Made by a program: the position numbers and the translations under genes. Below, piece by piece: positions 25,073 to 32,915 of a stretch of DNA of 36,655 nucleotides. The stretch's first letter is position 1, and each line of letters opens with the position of its first letter. The notes under the pieces were generated by a model that searched no databases, had not been told where the DNA came from, and saw only the letters and a program-made list of their open reading frames with translations. Origin of the DNA: Faecalicatena faecalis (lineage in GTDB: Bacteria; Bacillota; Clostridia; Lachnospirales; Lachnospiraceae). The DNA is taken from the NCBI RefSeq assembly GCF_012524165.2, contig NZ_JABACJ020000033.1:1-36655 (forward strand), written 5' to 3'.

Positions 25073-26416
25073 TTATTTCTCAGAAGCCAGGTGATCCAGG
25101 TTCTTACTTGCAATCCAAAGGATAACACCTAATACGATTACAATAACACCAAGTCCGCCGTAGCCCATCCAGAAAGTAGTTGTCTTTAACCATGCATATA
25201 AGTATGGGTATGTCAGGTTTGCAATAAATACAGCGATTGGCCAGAAACCTAACAGAAGACCAAGTACCTTTGCAGGTGCGATCATTGTGATAAATGAGTT
25301 ACCAAGTGGTGAGAAGATCATTTCACCAACTGACATCAACAGTGATACAAGAACGATCCAGATTAAGGATGCCTGTCCGTCACCTCTGATTAAGTCAGCA
25401 GCAACCATAGCTACGAATGAAAGACCAACTAACATCATACCAATAGCAGTCTTCTTGAACATACTCATATCACCCTGAGGACGTTTTGCCATCTTAGCCC
25501 AAACTACAGCGAGTACAGGTCCTAAGATGATACATGTCAGAGCATTGATTGAGTCGAACCAAGATGTCGGAACTGTAAAGCTTCCGATTACCCAGTTAGC
25601 GTGGTTCAGGAACGCATCTCCATCACCATGTCCGAAGTAGTAGTATACAGGCATGTAAGCCAGGTACCATACGAACCAGAATACAGCTGAGAACAGAGTT
25701 ACTAAAACGATAGCGAAGATACGCTTCTTGTCTCCACTTGAAAGTGGCTGGCTTTCTTCAGCTTTCTTCTTCTCTTTGTCAATGAACTGTCTCTGATCAT
25801 GCTTGAATGGTTTCTTACCAGCTTCTCCCAAAGATCTCTGGTTAACTGCGAACCAGATAGCATCTACAAACAGGAAGATTGCGCAAAGCAGGAATACGAA
25901 GTTGAATCCTTTCGGTCCGATAAGAAGTACAACAAATGTTGTTCCGATGAATGAACCAATATTAACAAATGAATACTGAATGGAGAATGCACTGTTCAAT
26001 TCATCTTTGTCTTCAAATAACAGACCGTTAACGCCTGAAAGGTTACCCTTGAACAAACCTGTTCCTACAGAAACGAGGATGATCATAACCCAAACAAGTG
26101 TCATGGAATGAGCCTGCCATGTACATAAGTAACCAAGACCCATCAAGATCATACCTGCGATAACACAGATTCTTGGGCTTAACCAGTAGTCAGCGATGTA
26201 TCCACCAAACATAGGTGTGATGTATGTAGCTGCTACGAAGAATGCAGAAATCTCTGCTGCGTAAGTATCAGTTAATCCTAATCCGCCGCCTGCTGCGTTT
26301 GTTGCGATCCAGATTGCAAGCATGTACTTAACAACATAGAATGCGCAACGCTCAAATGTGAAACCTAAGGCACAGACATAAAAGCCAAAAGGTCTCTTCT
26401 TTTTTGCTGTTTCCAT
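25073..26416 (-). CDS. POT-family proton-dependent oligopeptide transporter
   Basis: A 447-residue major-facilitator protein of the proton-coupled oligopeptide transporter (POT/PTR) family. Motifs are FERCAFYVVKYML in helix 1 (the ExxER-Y motif in shortened form), GGYIADYW after helix 2, GTGLFKGNLSGVNGLLF in helix 4 and the FSIQYSFVNIGSFIG signature in helix 5. GEMIFSPLGNSFI lies in a C-terminal helix. It should import di- and tripeptides with protons. The canonical first-helix arginine is kept, but the following FAF is CAF. ATG 26416 has GGAGGG about nine bases upstream. It is transcribed alone with a 120-base leader. Confidence 0.88.
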   Translation of the reverse strand: METAKKKRPFGFYVCALGFTFERCAFYVVKYMLAIWIATNAAGGGLGLTDTYAAEISAFFVAATYITPMFGGYIADYWLSPRICVIAGMILMGLGYLCTWQAHSMTLVWVMIILVSVGTGLFKGNLSGVNGLLFEDKDELNSAFSIQYSFVNIGSFIGTTFVVLLIGPKGFNFVFLLCAIFLFVDAIWFAVNQRSLGEAGKKPFKHDQRQFIDKEKKKAEESQPLSSGDKKRIFAIVLVTLFSAVFWFVWYLAYMPVYYYFGHGDGDAFLNHANWVIGSFTVPTSWFDSINALTCIILGPVLAVVWAKMAKRPQGDMSMFKKTAIGMMLVGLSFVAMVAADLIRGDGQASLIWIVLVSLLMSVGEMIFSPLGNSFITMIAPAKVLGLLLGFWPIAVFIANLTYPYLYAWLKTTTFWMGYGGLGVIVIVLGVILWIASKNLDHLASEK

Positions 26417-26543
26417 AATAAAAACCCTCCAATTAGTTTTTTGATGTGTTGCACTTACCCGTGCCCGGGATGAGAATGTAATATGTATTCTCGTTTACCT
26501 TTAGAAAAACCTCCTCCTTTGTGAAAATTTTCTCCATGAAGAG
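26417..26543 (-). promoter_or_regulatory. Peptide-transporter 5' leader
   Basis: Reading on the minus strand, the leader holds a striking AAGGAGGAGG (plus-strand 26510-26519) not followed by a start codon. A small hairpin with GAGAAT/ATTCTC arms (26472-26492) and a GC-rich CCCGGGCACGGG run follow, before the real ribosome site. It could be a structured regulatory leader; I recognise no known riboswitch. Confidence 0.35.
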
Positions 26544-26572
26544 ATTGTACCATAGTTTATACAAAAGGACAA
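26544..26572 (-). promoter_or_regulatory. Promoter for the peptide transporter
   Basis: On the minus strand, -35 TTGTCC (plus-strand 26567-26572) and -10 TACAAT (26544-26549) are 17 bases apart. Confidence 0.6.
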
Positions 26573-26686
26573 ATAAAACTTTATATTTTATTAATAAATT
26601 TTTACAGGGATTTTATAACTATTTTATTCTGTTATCTCAATATAATAGGAAAATACAAAAAATTCCCAAAACCGTATAGAAATTAG

Positions 26687-26732
26687 TTGACAAAAAGTGG
26701 AAATTATGACACTATAATAATAGGAATTATTA
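26687..26732 (+). promoter_or_regulatory. Promoter and inverted repeat upstream of the hydrogenase fusion
   Basis: A consensus TTGACA (26687-26692) and a consensus TATAAT (26713-26718) are present, but 20 bases apart, longer than the optimal 17. Overlapping the -10 is an inverted repeat TAATAAT-AGGA-ATTATTA (26715-26732). CTATAAT-A-ATAGGAA also partly resembles a PerR box. A redox- or peroxide-responsive regulator could act here. Confidence 0.5.
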
Positions 26733-26761
26733 CTGATAATACACGAAAGAGAGGAATTTCT

Positions 26762-28900
26762 ATGCATCAATTTACTGAAATCAGAATCCCGATCGAGCCT
26801 GACAATCCTTCTATAAGAAGACAGGAGGAATTGTGCATTAAGTGTGGGCAGTGCAGAAGGGTCTGCGAGGAAGAGATTGGGGTCGGCAGGCTTTATTCTT
26901 TGAAGAGCACAAAAGACAAAGCAATCTGTATCCACTGCGGGCAGTGCGCGAATGTCTGCCCGGCTGGTTCTATCACAGAAGTATATGAATACCAGAAAGT
27001 GAGAGAGGCAATTCAGGATCCGGACAAGATTGTTATTTTCAGCACATCTCCTTCTGTAAGAGTCGGACTTGGAGAAGAATTTGGAATGCCGGCCGGCAGC
27101 TTTGTGGAGGGAGAGATGGTCGCAGCATTGAGAAAGCTGGGGGCGGACTATGTGCTGGATACGAATTTCGCAGCAGATTTGACAATTATGGAAGAAGCCT
27201 CTGAACTGGTCGAACGAATTACAAAAGGGTCTAAGCCGCTCCCGCAGTTTACGAGCTGCTGTCCTGGCTGGGTCAAGTTCGTGGAAACATTCTACCCGGA
27301 AGTGCTCCCTCATATTTCCAGCGCGAAAAGTCCAATTGGAATGCAGGGACCGACCATTAAGACATATTTTGCAAAGAATAAAGGGATTGCACCGGAGAAA
27401 ATCGTCAATGTCGCTGTCACCCCATGTACAGCAAAGAAGTTTGAAATCCGAAGAGATGAGATGAAGGATTCCGCAGACTATTGGGAGATGGAAGAGCTAA
27501 GGGACATGGACCATGTGATCACCACCAGAGAGCTGGCCCGTTGGATGCGTGAAGAAGGATTAGAATTGGACAAAATAGGTACCAGCGGATATGATGAGCT
27601 GATGGGAAAAGCATCTGGTGCTGGAGTGATTTTCGGCAATACAGGAGGTGTTATGGAGGCAGCGGCACGTACAGCATATTACCTCGTAACAGGAAACAAT
27701 CCGCCTGAGGATTTCCTGAATCTGACACCAGTTCGCGGGATGGATGGAATCAAGGAAGCAGAAGTCCAGATCGCAGATGTAAAGCTTCGGCTGGCAGTAA
27801 TTCACGGTGCCGAGAATGCAAGGGCGTTCTTAGACAGATGGGAATCAGGGGAAACACCCTATGATTTCATAGAAGTTATGGCCTGCCGCGGAGGCTGTAT
27901 TGGCGGAGGAGGTCAACCAAAAACGGAGGTACCAATGACCGATGAAATCCGTAAAGCAAGGATTGCATCCTTGTATACAAAGGATTCTAAGATGCAGTTG
28001 CGTTACAGTCATGAGAACCCAGAAATCCAAAAGCTTTACCATGATTTCTATGAAGCACCACTGAGCGGCCTGGCAGAGCAGATGCTCCACACATCATACA
28101 GGGATAGATTCTTGGATCTTGGCCCGGATGGAAAAAGGGCTGCTATTAATATAGTAGAGACTCAAAAACAAAACATTATAAAGGAAGAGGAGACAAAAAA
28201 TATGAAAAAATGGAAGTGTACGGTATGTGGTTACATTCATGAAGGAGCAACTCCACCGGAACAGTGTCCGATTTGTAAGGTACCGGCCGAGAAATTTGTA
28301 GAACTGTCCGAGGAAGCACCTGCAGCACCGTCCGAGCCGTCAAACGAGACTACAAGGCCAGAAGGAGCACCTACACCGGGGTCCAAGACAGAGAAGAATC
28401 TTATGGATGCATTCGCGGGAGAATCTATGGCACGGAACAAATATACATATTGGGCAGATGTGGCGAAAGAAAACGGGCTGGAACAGATGGCAGCTATTTT
28501 CCTGGAGACAGCAGAACAGGAACGAGAACATGCGAAAATGTGGTTCAGAGCGTTCCACGGAATCAATGGTGTGGAACAGAACCTGATTGATGCTGCTGCG
28601 GGTGAAAATGAGGAATGGACACAGATGTACAAACGTATGGCAGAGGAGGCACGCGAAGAAGGATATGATGCGATTGCAGCCAAGTTTGAATTGGTTGCAA
28701 AAGTGGAGGCACAGCATGAAAAGAGATACTTGCGTCTTCTCGAGCATTATAAAGAGAACAAGACTTTTGCGGGAGAAGCTCCACTGGGATGGAAGTGCCG
28801 TAACTGTGGATACATCCATGAAGGACCAGAAGCACCAGAAGTGTGCCCTGTATGCATGTATACAAAAGCATATTTTGAACGTCAGGTGCATAATTATTAA
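26762..28900 (+). CDS. [FeFe] hydrogenase fused to rubredoxin-rubrerythrin-rubredoxin
   Basis: This is a 712-residue fusion. Residues 20-70 are a two-[4Fe-4S] ferredoxin domain (C25, C28, C31, C35; C56, C59, C62, C66). Residues about 80-440 are the H-cluster domain: L1 TSCCPGW (164-170), L2 TPCTAKKFE (220-228) and L3 MACRGGCIGGGGQP (373-386). L2 has T where many enzymes have M, and L3 has R376 where P is usual. Residues 486-505 are a rubredoxin site (C486, C489, C502, C505). Residues 545-665 are a rubrerythrin diiron four-helix bundle with EREH (587-590) and EAQH (649-652). The C-terminal rubredoxin has C679, C682, C695, C698. The likely role is passing electrons from H2 or ferredoxin through rubredoxin to reduce peroxide. 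ATG 26762 has GAGG seven bases upstream. Confidence 0.95.
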   Translation: MHQFTEIRIPIEPDNPSIRRQEELCIKCGQCRRVCEEEIGVGRLYSLKSTKDKAICIHCGQCANVCPAGSITEVYEYQKVREAIQDPDKIVIFSTSPSVRVGLGEEFGMPAGSFVEGEMVAALRKLGADYVLDTNFAADLTIMEEASELVERITKGSKPLPQFTSCCPGWVKFVETFYPEVLPHISSAKSPIGMQGPTIKTYFAKNKGIAPEKIVNVAVTPCTAKKFEIRRDEMKDSADYWEMEELRDMDHVITTRELARWMREEGLELDKIGTSGYDELMGKASGAGVIFGNTGGVMEAAARTAYYLVTGNNPPEDFLNLTPVRGMDGIKEAEVQIADVKLRLAVIHGAENARAFLDRWESGETPYDFIEVMACRGGCIGGGGQPKTEVPMTDEIRKARIASLYTKDSKMQLRYSHENPEIQKLYHDFYEAPLSGLAEQMLHTSYRDRFLDLGPDGKRAAINIVETQKQNIIKEEETKNMKKWKCTVCGYIHEGATPPEQCPICKVPAEKFVELSEEAPAAPSEPSNETTRPEGAPTPGSKTEKNLMDAFAGESMARNKYTYWADVAKENGLEQMAAIFLETAEQEREHAKMWFRAFHGINGVEQNLIDAAAGENEEWTQMYKRMAEEAREEGYDAIAAKFELVAKVEAQHEKRYLRLLEHYKENKTFAGEAPLGWKCRNCGYIHEGPEAPEVCPVCMYTKAYFERQVHNY
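28187..28204 (+). promoter_or_regulatory. Internal ribosome-binding-site-like sequence at the fusion junction
   Basis: GAGGAG (28187-28192) lies nine bases before an in-frame ATG (28202-28204), Met481 of the fusion, exactly where the rubredoxin-rubrerythrin part begins. Internal initiation would give a free 232-residue rubredoxin-rubrerythrin-rubredoxin protein. Equally it may be the relic of two genes joined by loss of a stop codon. Confidence 0.5.
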
Positions 28901-28927
28901 AATAATTTTTATGCCGTTAATTTAGGA

Positions 28928-28966
28928 AGAAAGGGCCAGTGAGAGAAGTCACTGGCCCTTTCTTTT
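28928..28966 (+). terminator. Terminator after the hydrogenase fusion gene
   Basis: AGAAAGGGCCAGTGA (28928-28942) and TCACTGGCCCTTTCT (28949-28963) form a perfect 15-base-pair stem, followed by TTTT. Confidence 0.95.
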
Positions 28967-29015
28967 GGTCTGACGAACTCCTGTGAAAAAAATGTCAAAA
29001 TGTTTATTTATTTAA

Positions 29016-29044
29016 TTGAAATTTCAGTCTGAGTGGTATATACT
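29016..29044 (+). promoter_or_regulatory. Promoter for the carboxyltransferase/sodium-pump operon
   Basis: TTGAAA (29016-29021), 17 bases, TATACT (29039-29044). The transcript would begin about 50 bases before the first gene, which has GGAGG just before its ATG. Confidence 0.8.
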
Positions 29045-29103
29045 AAAATAGGCAGAAATTTTGGTTTATTTTAAACAAATTTTATAATATGGAGGGCTAG
29101 ATT

Positions 29104-30543
29104 ATGAGCTACAATGCTACAGAAAACTCAGCAAGCAGACGAATTGCCATGCTGCTTGATGAGGGAAGCTTTGTTGAGATCGGCGGCGCTGTTACAGCGA
29201 GAAGTACAGATTTCAACCTGCAGACAAAAGATACTCCGGCTGATGGTGTCATCACAGGTTACGGAGTAATTGACGGCAATCTTGTTTATGTGTACAGCCA
29301 GGATGCTACAGTATTAAAAGGGTCCATCGGCGAGATGCATGCAAAGAAAATTGCGAACATTTATGATATGGCAATGAAGATGGGAGCACCAGTGATCGGA
29401 CTGGTCGACTGTGCAGGACTGAGACTTCAGGAAGCAACAGACGCTCTGGAAGCTTTTGGAAGCTTATATTTCAAGCAGTCAATGGCATCCGGTGTGATCC
29501 CACAGATCACAGCAATCTTCGGAATGTGCGGCGGTGGTCTGGCAGTCGTTCCAGGACTGACTGATTTTACATTCATGGAGAGCAAAGAAGGTAAGTTATT
29601 CGTGAACTCTCCGAATGCCCTGGAAGGCAATATCGTTTCAAAATGTGATACTTCATCTGCTGAGTATCAGAGCCAGACAGCAGGACTGGTAGATGGAATC
29701 GGTGAAGAGGCTGATATCCTCGGACAGATCCGTGTACTGATCAGCATGATCCCGGCTAACAATGAAGATGACATGTCTTATTCAGAGTGCATGGATGATC
29801 TGAACCGTGTATGCGCTGATATCGCTAATGCATCTGAGGACACAGGAATCGCACTTGCTACTATTTCAGATAACAACATTTTCTTTGAGACAAAGAAAGA
29901 CTATGCCAAGGATATGGTAACAGGTTTCATCCGTCTCAATGGCATGACAGTCGGCGCTGTAGCGAACCGCTCTAAAGTATATGATGCAGAAGGCAATGTA
30001 GCAGCAGAGTTTGACAAGACTCTTTCTGTTGATGGCTGCAAGAAGGCAATTGATTTTGTGAACTTCTGTGATGCATTCTCTATCCCGGTTCTGACACTGA
30101 CGAACGTAACAGGATTTACAGCTACGATCGAATCTGAAAAGAATATGGCAAGAGCCGTAGCAAGACTTACTTATACATTTGCAAATGCGACAGTACCGAA
30201 GGTGAACGTAATTGTTGGAAAAGCTTTCGGAAGCGCATATGTTGCAATGAACAGCAAATCTATCGGAGCAGACATGGTATATGCATGGCCGACAGCTGAG
30301 ATCGGTATGATGGACGCTTCTCTGGCAGCTAAGATCATGTATGCGGACGCTGACGCAGATACTCTGAAGGAAAAAGCAGCAGAGTACAAAGAACTGCAGT
30401 CCAGTCCGGTTTCCGCAGCAAGAAGAGGATACGTGGATGCGATCATCGATCCTGCGGAGACAAGAAAGTATGTGATCGGAGCATTCGAGATGCTGTTCAC
30501 AAAGAGAGAGGACCGTCCGGACAAAAAACACGGTACGGTTTAG
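29104..30543 (+). CDS. Acyl-CoA carboxyltransferase, 12S/MmdA-like but divergent
   Basis: A 479-residue crotonase-fold carboxyltransferase with N- and C-terminal halves, like the methylmalonyl-CoA decarboxylase alpha chain and the 12S subunit of Propionibacterium transcarboxylase. Family features are GSIGEMHAKKI, ASGVIPQITAIFG, FCDAFSIPVLTL, ATVPKVNVI and YAWPTAEIGMM. It departs at sites normally conserved: DCAGLRLQE for DSGGARIQE, GMCGGGLAVVPGLTD for GPCAGGAVYSPALTD, TNVTGF for VDVPGF, and KAFGSAYVAM for KAYGGAY. It is also about 30 residues shorter than usual. It should move a carboxyl group between an acyl-CoA and biotin, but which acyl-CoA is open. It is the first gene of the operon; ATG 29104 has GGAGG upstream. 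Confidence 0.85.
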   Translation: MSYNATENSASRRIAMLLDEGSFVEIGGAVTARSTDFNLQTKDTPADGVITGYGVIDGNLVYVYSQDATVLKGSIGEMHAKKIANIYDMAMKMGAPVIGLVDCAGLRLQEATDALEAFGSLYFKQSMASGVIPQITAIFGMCGGGLAVVPGLTDFTFMESKEGKLFVNSPNALEGNIVSKCDTSSAEYQSQTAGLVDGIGEEADILGQIRVLISMIPANNEDDMSYSECMDDLNRVCADIANASEDTGIALATISDNNIFFETKKDYAKDMVTGFIRLNGMTVGAVANRSKVYDAEGNVAAEFDKTLSVDGCKKAIDFVNFCDAFSIPVLTLTNVTGFTATIESEKNMARAVARLTYTFANATVPKVNVIVGKAFGSAYVAMNSKSIGADMVYAWPTAEIGMMDASLAAKIMYADADADTLKEKAAEYKELQSSPVSAARRGYVDAIIDPAETRKYVIGAFEMLFTKREDRPDKKHGTV

Positions 30544-30557
30544 TGAGGTGAGGCGAA

Positions 30558-31343
30558 GTGAAGAAAAAAATCAGTATATTATGTCTTGTCTTTCTCCTCA
30601 TCTTTAGTTTTACAGGATGCGGCAGCAAAGGAAAAGACACAGTAGATTATGACCAGGCTACGATGCAGAGCTACGCTGACATGATCGTTCAGAGCTTCAA
30701 TAATATGGGCGATGCCGATTTCCAGAGATTTGAGGACATGTCAGATCTTGCACTGAATATGACATTGCTGCAGTCCGGTCTTCCAATCGAGGGAGACAAC
30801 TTTGTGACAATGATCGAAGCTTGGAAAGCAGGAATCAAGGAATGTGGAGAGCTCACTGAGGTCGGTGACTATGAGCTTACAACTTCAAACTCAGGCGCTA
30901 CATTGACAGCAGAGGCTGTGTTTGAGAACAGAACAGGTGAACTTTCATTTACATTTGATGAGAAGATGAATATGGAAAGCCTGACAGTAAATGCTCATTA
31001 CTCAACAGGTGAGATTCTCAAAAAAGCAGGACTTAACACAGTACTTGGAATGGGAACTGTATTTGTTGTATTGATTTTCATTTCATTTATTATTTCTTTA
31101 TTTAAGTTCATACCTGCAATTGAAAAGAAATTCAGCAAGAAGGCAAAAGCTGCAAATCCTGCACCAGCACCTGCAGCAGCGCCAAAGGCAGCACCTGCAG
31201 CACCAGTGGTGACACAGGCAGCTGATCAAGACGGAGAGCTTGCAGCAGTAATCGCGGCAGCAATTGCAGCAGCTGAAGGCACTTCAACAGATGGATTTAT
31301 TGTCCGCTCTATTAAGAGAAGAAAGTCAAATAGATGGAGTTAA
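30558..31343 (+). CDS. Lipoprotein-type OadG gamma subunit of the sodium-pump decarboxylase
   Basis: A 261-residue protein in three parts. Residues 1-21 are a lipoprotein signal with lipobox FTGC (C21). Residues 25-150 are an extracytoplasmic domain of unknown function. Residues 163-187 are one membrane helix (GTVFVVLIFISFIISLF). A cytoplasmic Ala/Pro-rich linker then leads to the tail ELAAVIAAAIAAAEGTSTDG...FIVRSIKRRK, the hallmark of OadG gamma subunits that hold the decarboxylase together. Ordinary OadG is only about 80-120 residues and begins with the helix, so the lipidated outer domain is an addition. The start is GTG 30558, with GAGG at 30545-30548 or 30550-30553. It lies 14 bases after the carboxyltransferase gene. 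Confidence 0.82.
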   Translation: MKKKISILCLVFLLIFSFTGCGSKGKDTVDYDQATMQSYADMIVQSFNNMGDADFQRFEDMSDLALNMTLLQSGLPIEGDNFVTMIEAWKAGIKECGELTEVGDYELTTSNSGATLTAEAVFENRTGELSFTFDEKMNMESLTVNAHYSTGEILKKAGLNTVLGMGTVFVVLIFISFIISLFKFIPAIEKKFSKKAKAANPAPAPAAAPKAAPAAPVVTQAADQDGELAAVIAAAIAAAEGTSTDGFIVRSIKRRKSNRWS

Positions 31344-31360
31344 CTAGGAGGAGATAAGAG

Positions 31361-31726
31361 ATGAAAAATTATACAATTACAGTGAATGGCAATGTATATG
31401 ATGTAACAGTAGAGGAAAAGGGAGCAGGCGCAGCACCTGCAGCCGCGGCAGCACCAGTTGCAGCACCGAAAGCAGCTCCAGCGCCAGCAGCAGCACCTAA
31501 GGCAGCAGCAGGTGGAATTGAAGTAAAAGCAGGTGCAGCCGGAAAAGTATTTAAGATCGAAGCAAATGTAGGACAGAGCGTTCAGGCAGGAGATACCGTT
31601 GTAATCATCGAAGCTATGAAGATGGAAATCCCTGTAGTAGCCCCAGAGGCAGGAACAGTTGCTAGTATTGATGTAGCAGTAGGCGATGCCATTGAATCAG
31701 GAGCAGTCTTAGCTACATTAAACTAG
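31361..31726 (+). CDS. Biotin carboxyl carrier protein of the decarboxylase complex
   Basis: A 121-residue biotin carrier. An N-terminal beta segment (MKNYTITVNGNVYDVTVEE) leads into a flexible Ala/Pro linker (about 22-50), then the biotinyl domain with EAMKM (84-88). K87 carries biotin and lies 34 residues from the end, as usual. It shuttles CO2 between the two carboxyltransferases of the operon and the membrane subunit. A strong AGGAGG precedes ATG 31361. The Ala/Pro linkers of this protein and of the preceding gamma subunit are similar in composition. The stand-alone carrier, with neither carboxyltransferase carrying its own biotin domain, indicates a shared carrier. Confidence 0.95.
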   Translation: MKNYTITVNGNVYDVTVEEKGAGAAPAAAAAPVAAPKAAPAPAAAPKAAAGGIEVKAGAAGKVFKIEANVGQSVQAGDTVVIIEAMKMEIPVVAPEAGTVASIDVAVGDAIESGAVLATLN

Positions 31727-31746
31727 TTCACCAGGAGGTTTGACAA

Positions 31747-32898
31747 ATGGAATATATTTCAAATACGTTAGGAAACCTCGTGCAGCAGACCGCATTCATG
31801 AACCTGACCGTTGGGAACCTGGTCATGATCGGTGTTGCATGTTTGTTCCTATATTTAGCAATCAGACACGGCTTTGAGCCGCTGCTGCTTGTTCCAATTG
31901 CCTTCGGTATGCTGCTTGTTAATATCTATCCGGATATTATGCTGCATGCAGAGGACGCTGCAAATGGAACGGGCGGACTTCTCTATTATTTTTATAAGCT
32001 TGATGAATGGGCAATTCTCCCATCTCTGATTTTCCTTGGAGTTGGAGCTATGACCGATTTCGGTCCACTGATTGCCAATCCAAAGAGTTTCCTTCTTGGT
32101 GCAGCAGCACAGTTCGGTATTTTTGCTGCTTACCTTGGCGCTATGGCGATGGGATTCTCAGATAAGGCAGCCGCAGCTATTTCCATCATCGGTGGAGCTG
32201 ACGGACCGACTTCTATCTTCCTTGCAGGTAAACTGCAGCAGACGGCAATTTTAGGACCGATCGCGGTTGCGGCATATTCTTATATGTCACTTGTACCGAT
32301 CATCCAGCCGCCAATTATGAAGCTTTTGACAACGGAAAAAGAACGTAAGATCAAGATGGAGCAGTTAAGACCTGTATCTAAGCTTGAGAGAATTCTTTTC
32401 CCAATTATCGTTACAATCGTAGTATGCGTGATTCTGCCTACCACAGCACCGCTTGTTGGTATGCTGATGCTTGGTAACCTGTTCAAAGAATCAGGCGTCG
32501 TAAGACAGCTGACAGAGACCGCATCCAATGCACTGATGTACATCGTCGTTATCCTGCTTGGTACTTCTGTAGGTGCAACTACAAGTGCAGAAGCATTCCT
32601 GAACTGGGATACAATTAAAATCGTAATCCTTGGTTTGATTGCATTTGCATTCGGTACAGCAGCCGGCGTATTATTTGGTAAGTTGATGTGTCTGGTAACA
32701 GGCGGCAAGGTGAACCCACTGATCGGTTCCGCAGGTGTATCTGCCGTTCCTATGGCAGCCAGAGTTTCACAGAAAGTCGGAGCAGAGGCAGATCCTACAA
32801 ACTTCCTGCTGATGCACGCGATGGGACCGAACGTAGCAGGTGTTATCGGTACTGCAGTAGCAGCCGGAACATTTATGGCTATCTTCGGCGTTAAATAA
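31747..32898 (+). CDS. oadB: Sodium-pumping decarboxylase beta subunit
   Basis: The 383-residue integral membrane beta subunit decarboxylates carboxybiotin and exports sodium ions. About nine to eleven membrane segments are visible. The key motif is IIGGADGPTSIF (147-158), where D152 corresponds to the essential aspartate (D203) of Klebsiella OadB. GSAGVSAVPMAARV (327-340) carries the serine/asparagine-region residues involved in sodium movement, and HAMGPNVAGVIG (357-368) is conserved. AGGAGG precedes ATG 31747. It is shorter at its N-terminus than OadB of Klebsiella (about 430 residues), as is common for GcdB/MmdB forms. Confidence 0.95.
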   Translation: MEYISNTLGNLVQQTAFMNLTVGNLVMIGVACLFLYLAIRHGFEPLLLVPIAFGMLLVNIYPDIMLHAEDAANGTGGLLYYFYKLDEWAILPSLIFLGVGAMTDFGPLIANPKSFLLGAAAQFGIFAAYLGAMAMGFSDKAAAAISIIGGADGPTSIFLAGKLQQTAILGPIAVAAYSYMSLVPIIQPPIMKLLTTEKERKIKMEQLRPVSKLERILFPIIVTIVVCVILPTTAPLVGMLMLGNLFKESGVVRQLTETASNALMYIVVILLGTSVGATTSAEAFLNWDTIKIVILGLIAFAFGTAAGVLFGKLMCLVTGGKVNPLIGSAGVSAVPMAARVSQKVGAEADPTNFLLMHAMGPNVAGVIGTAVAAGTFMAIFGVK

Positions 32899-32915
32899 TA
32901 ATGGAGGACAATGAA

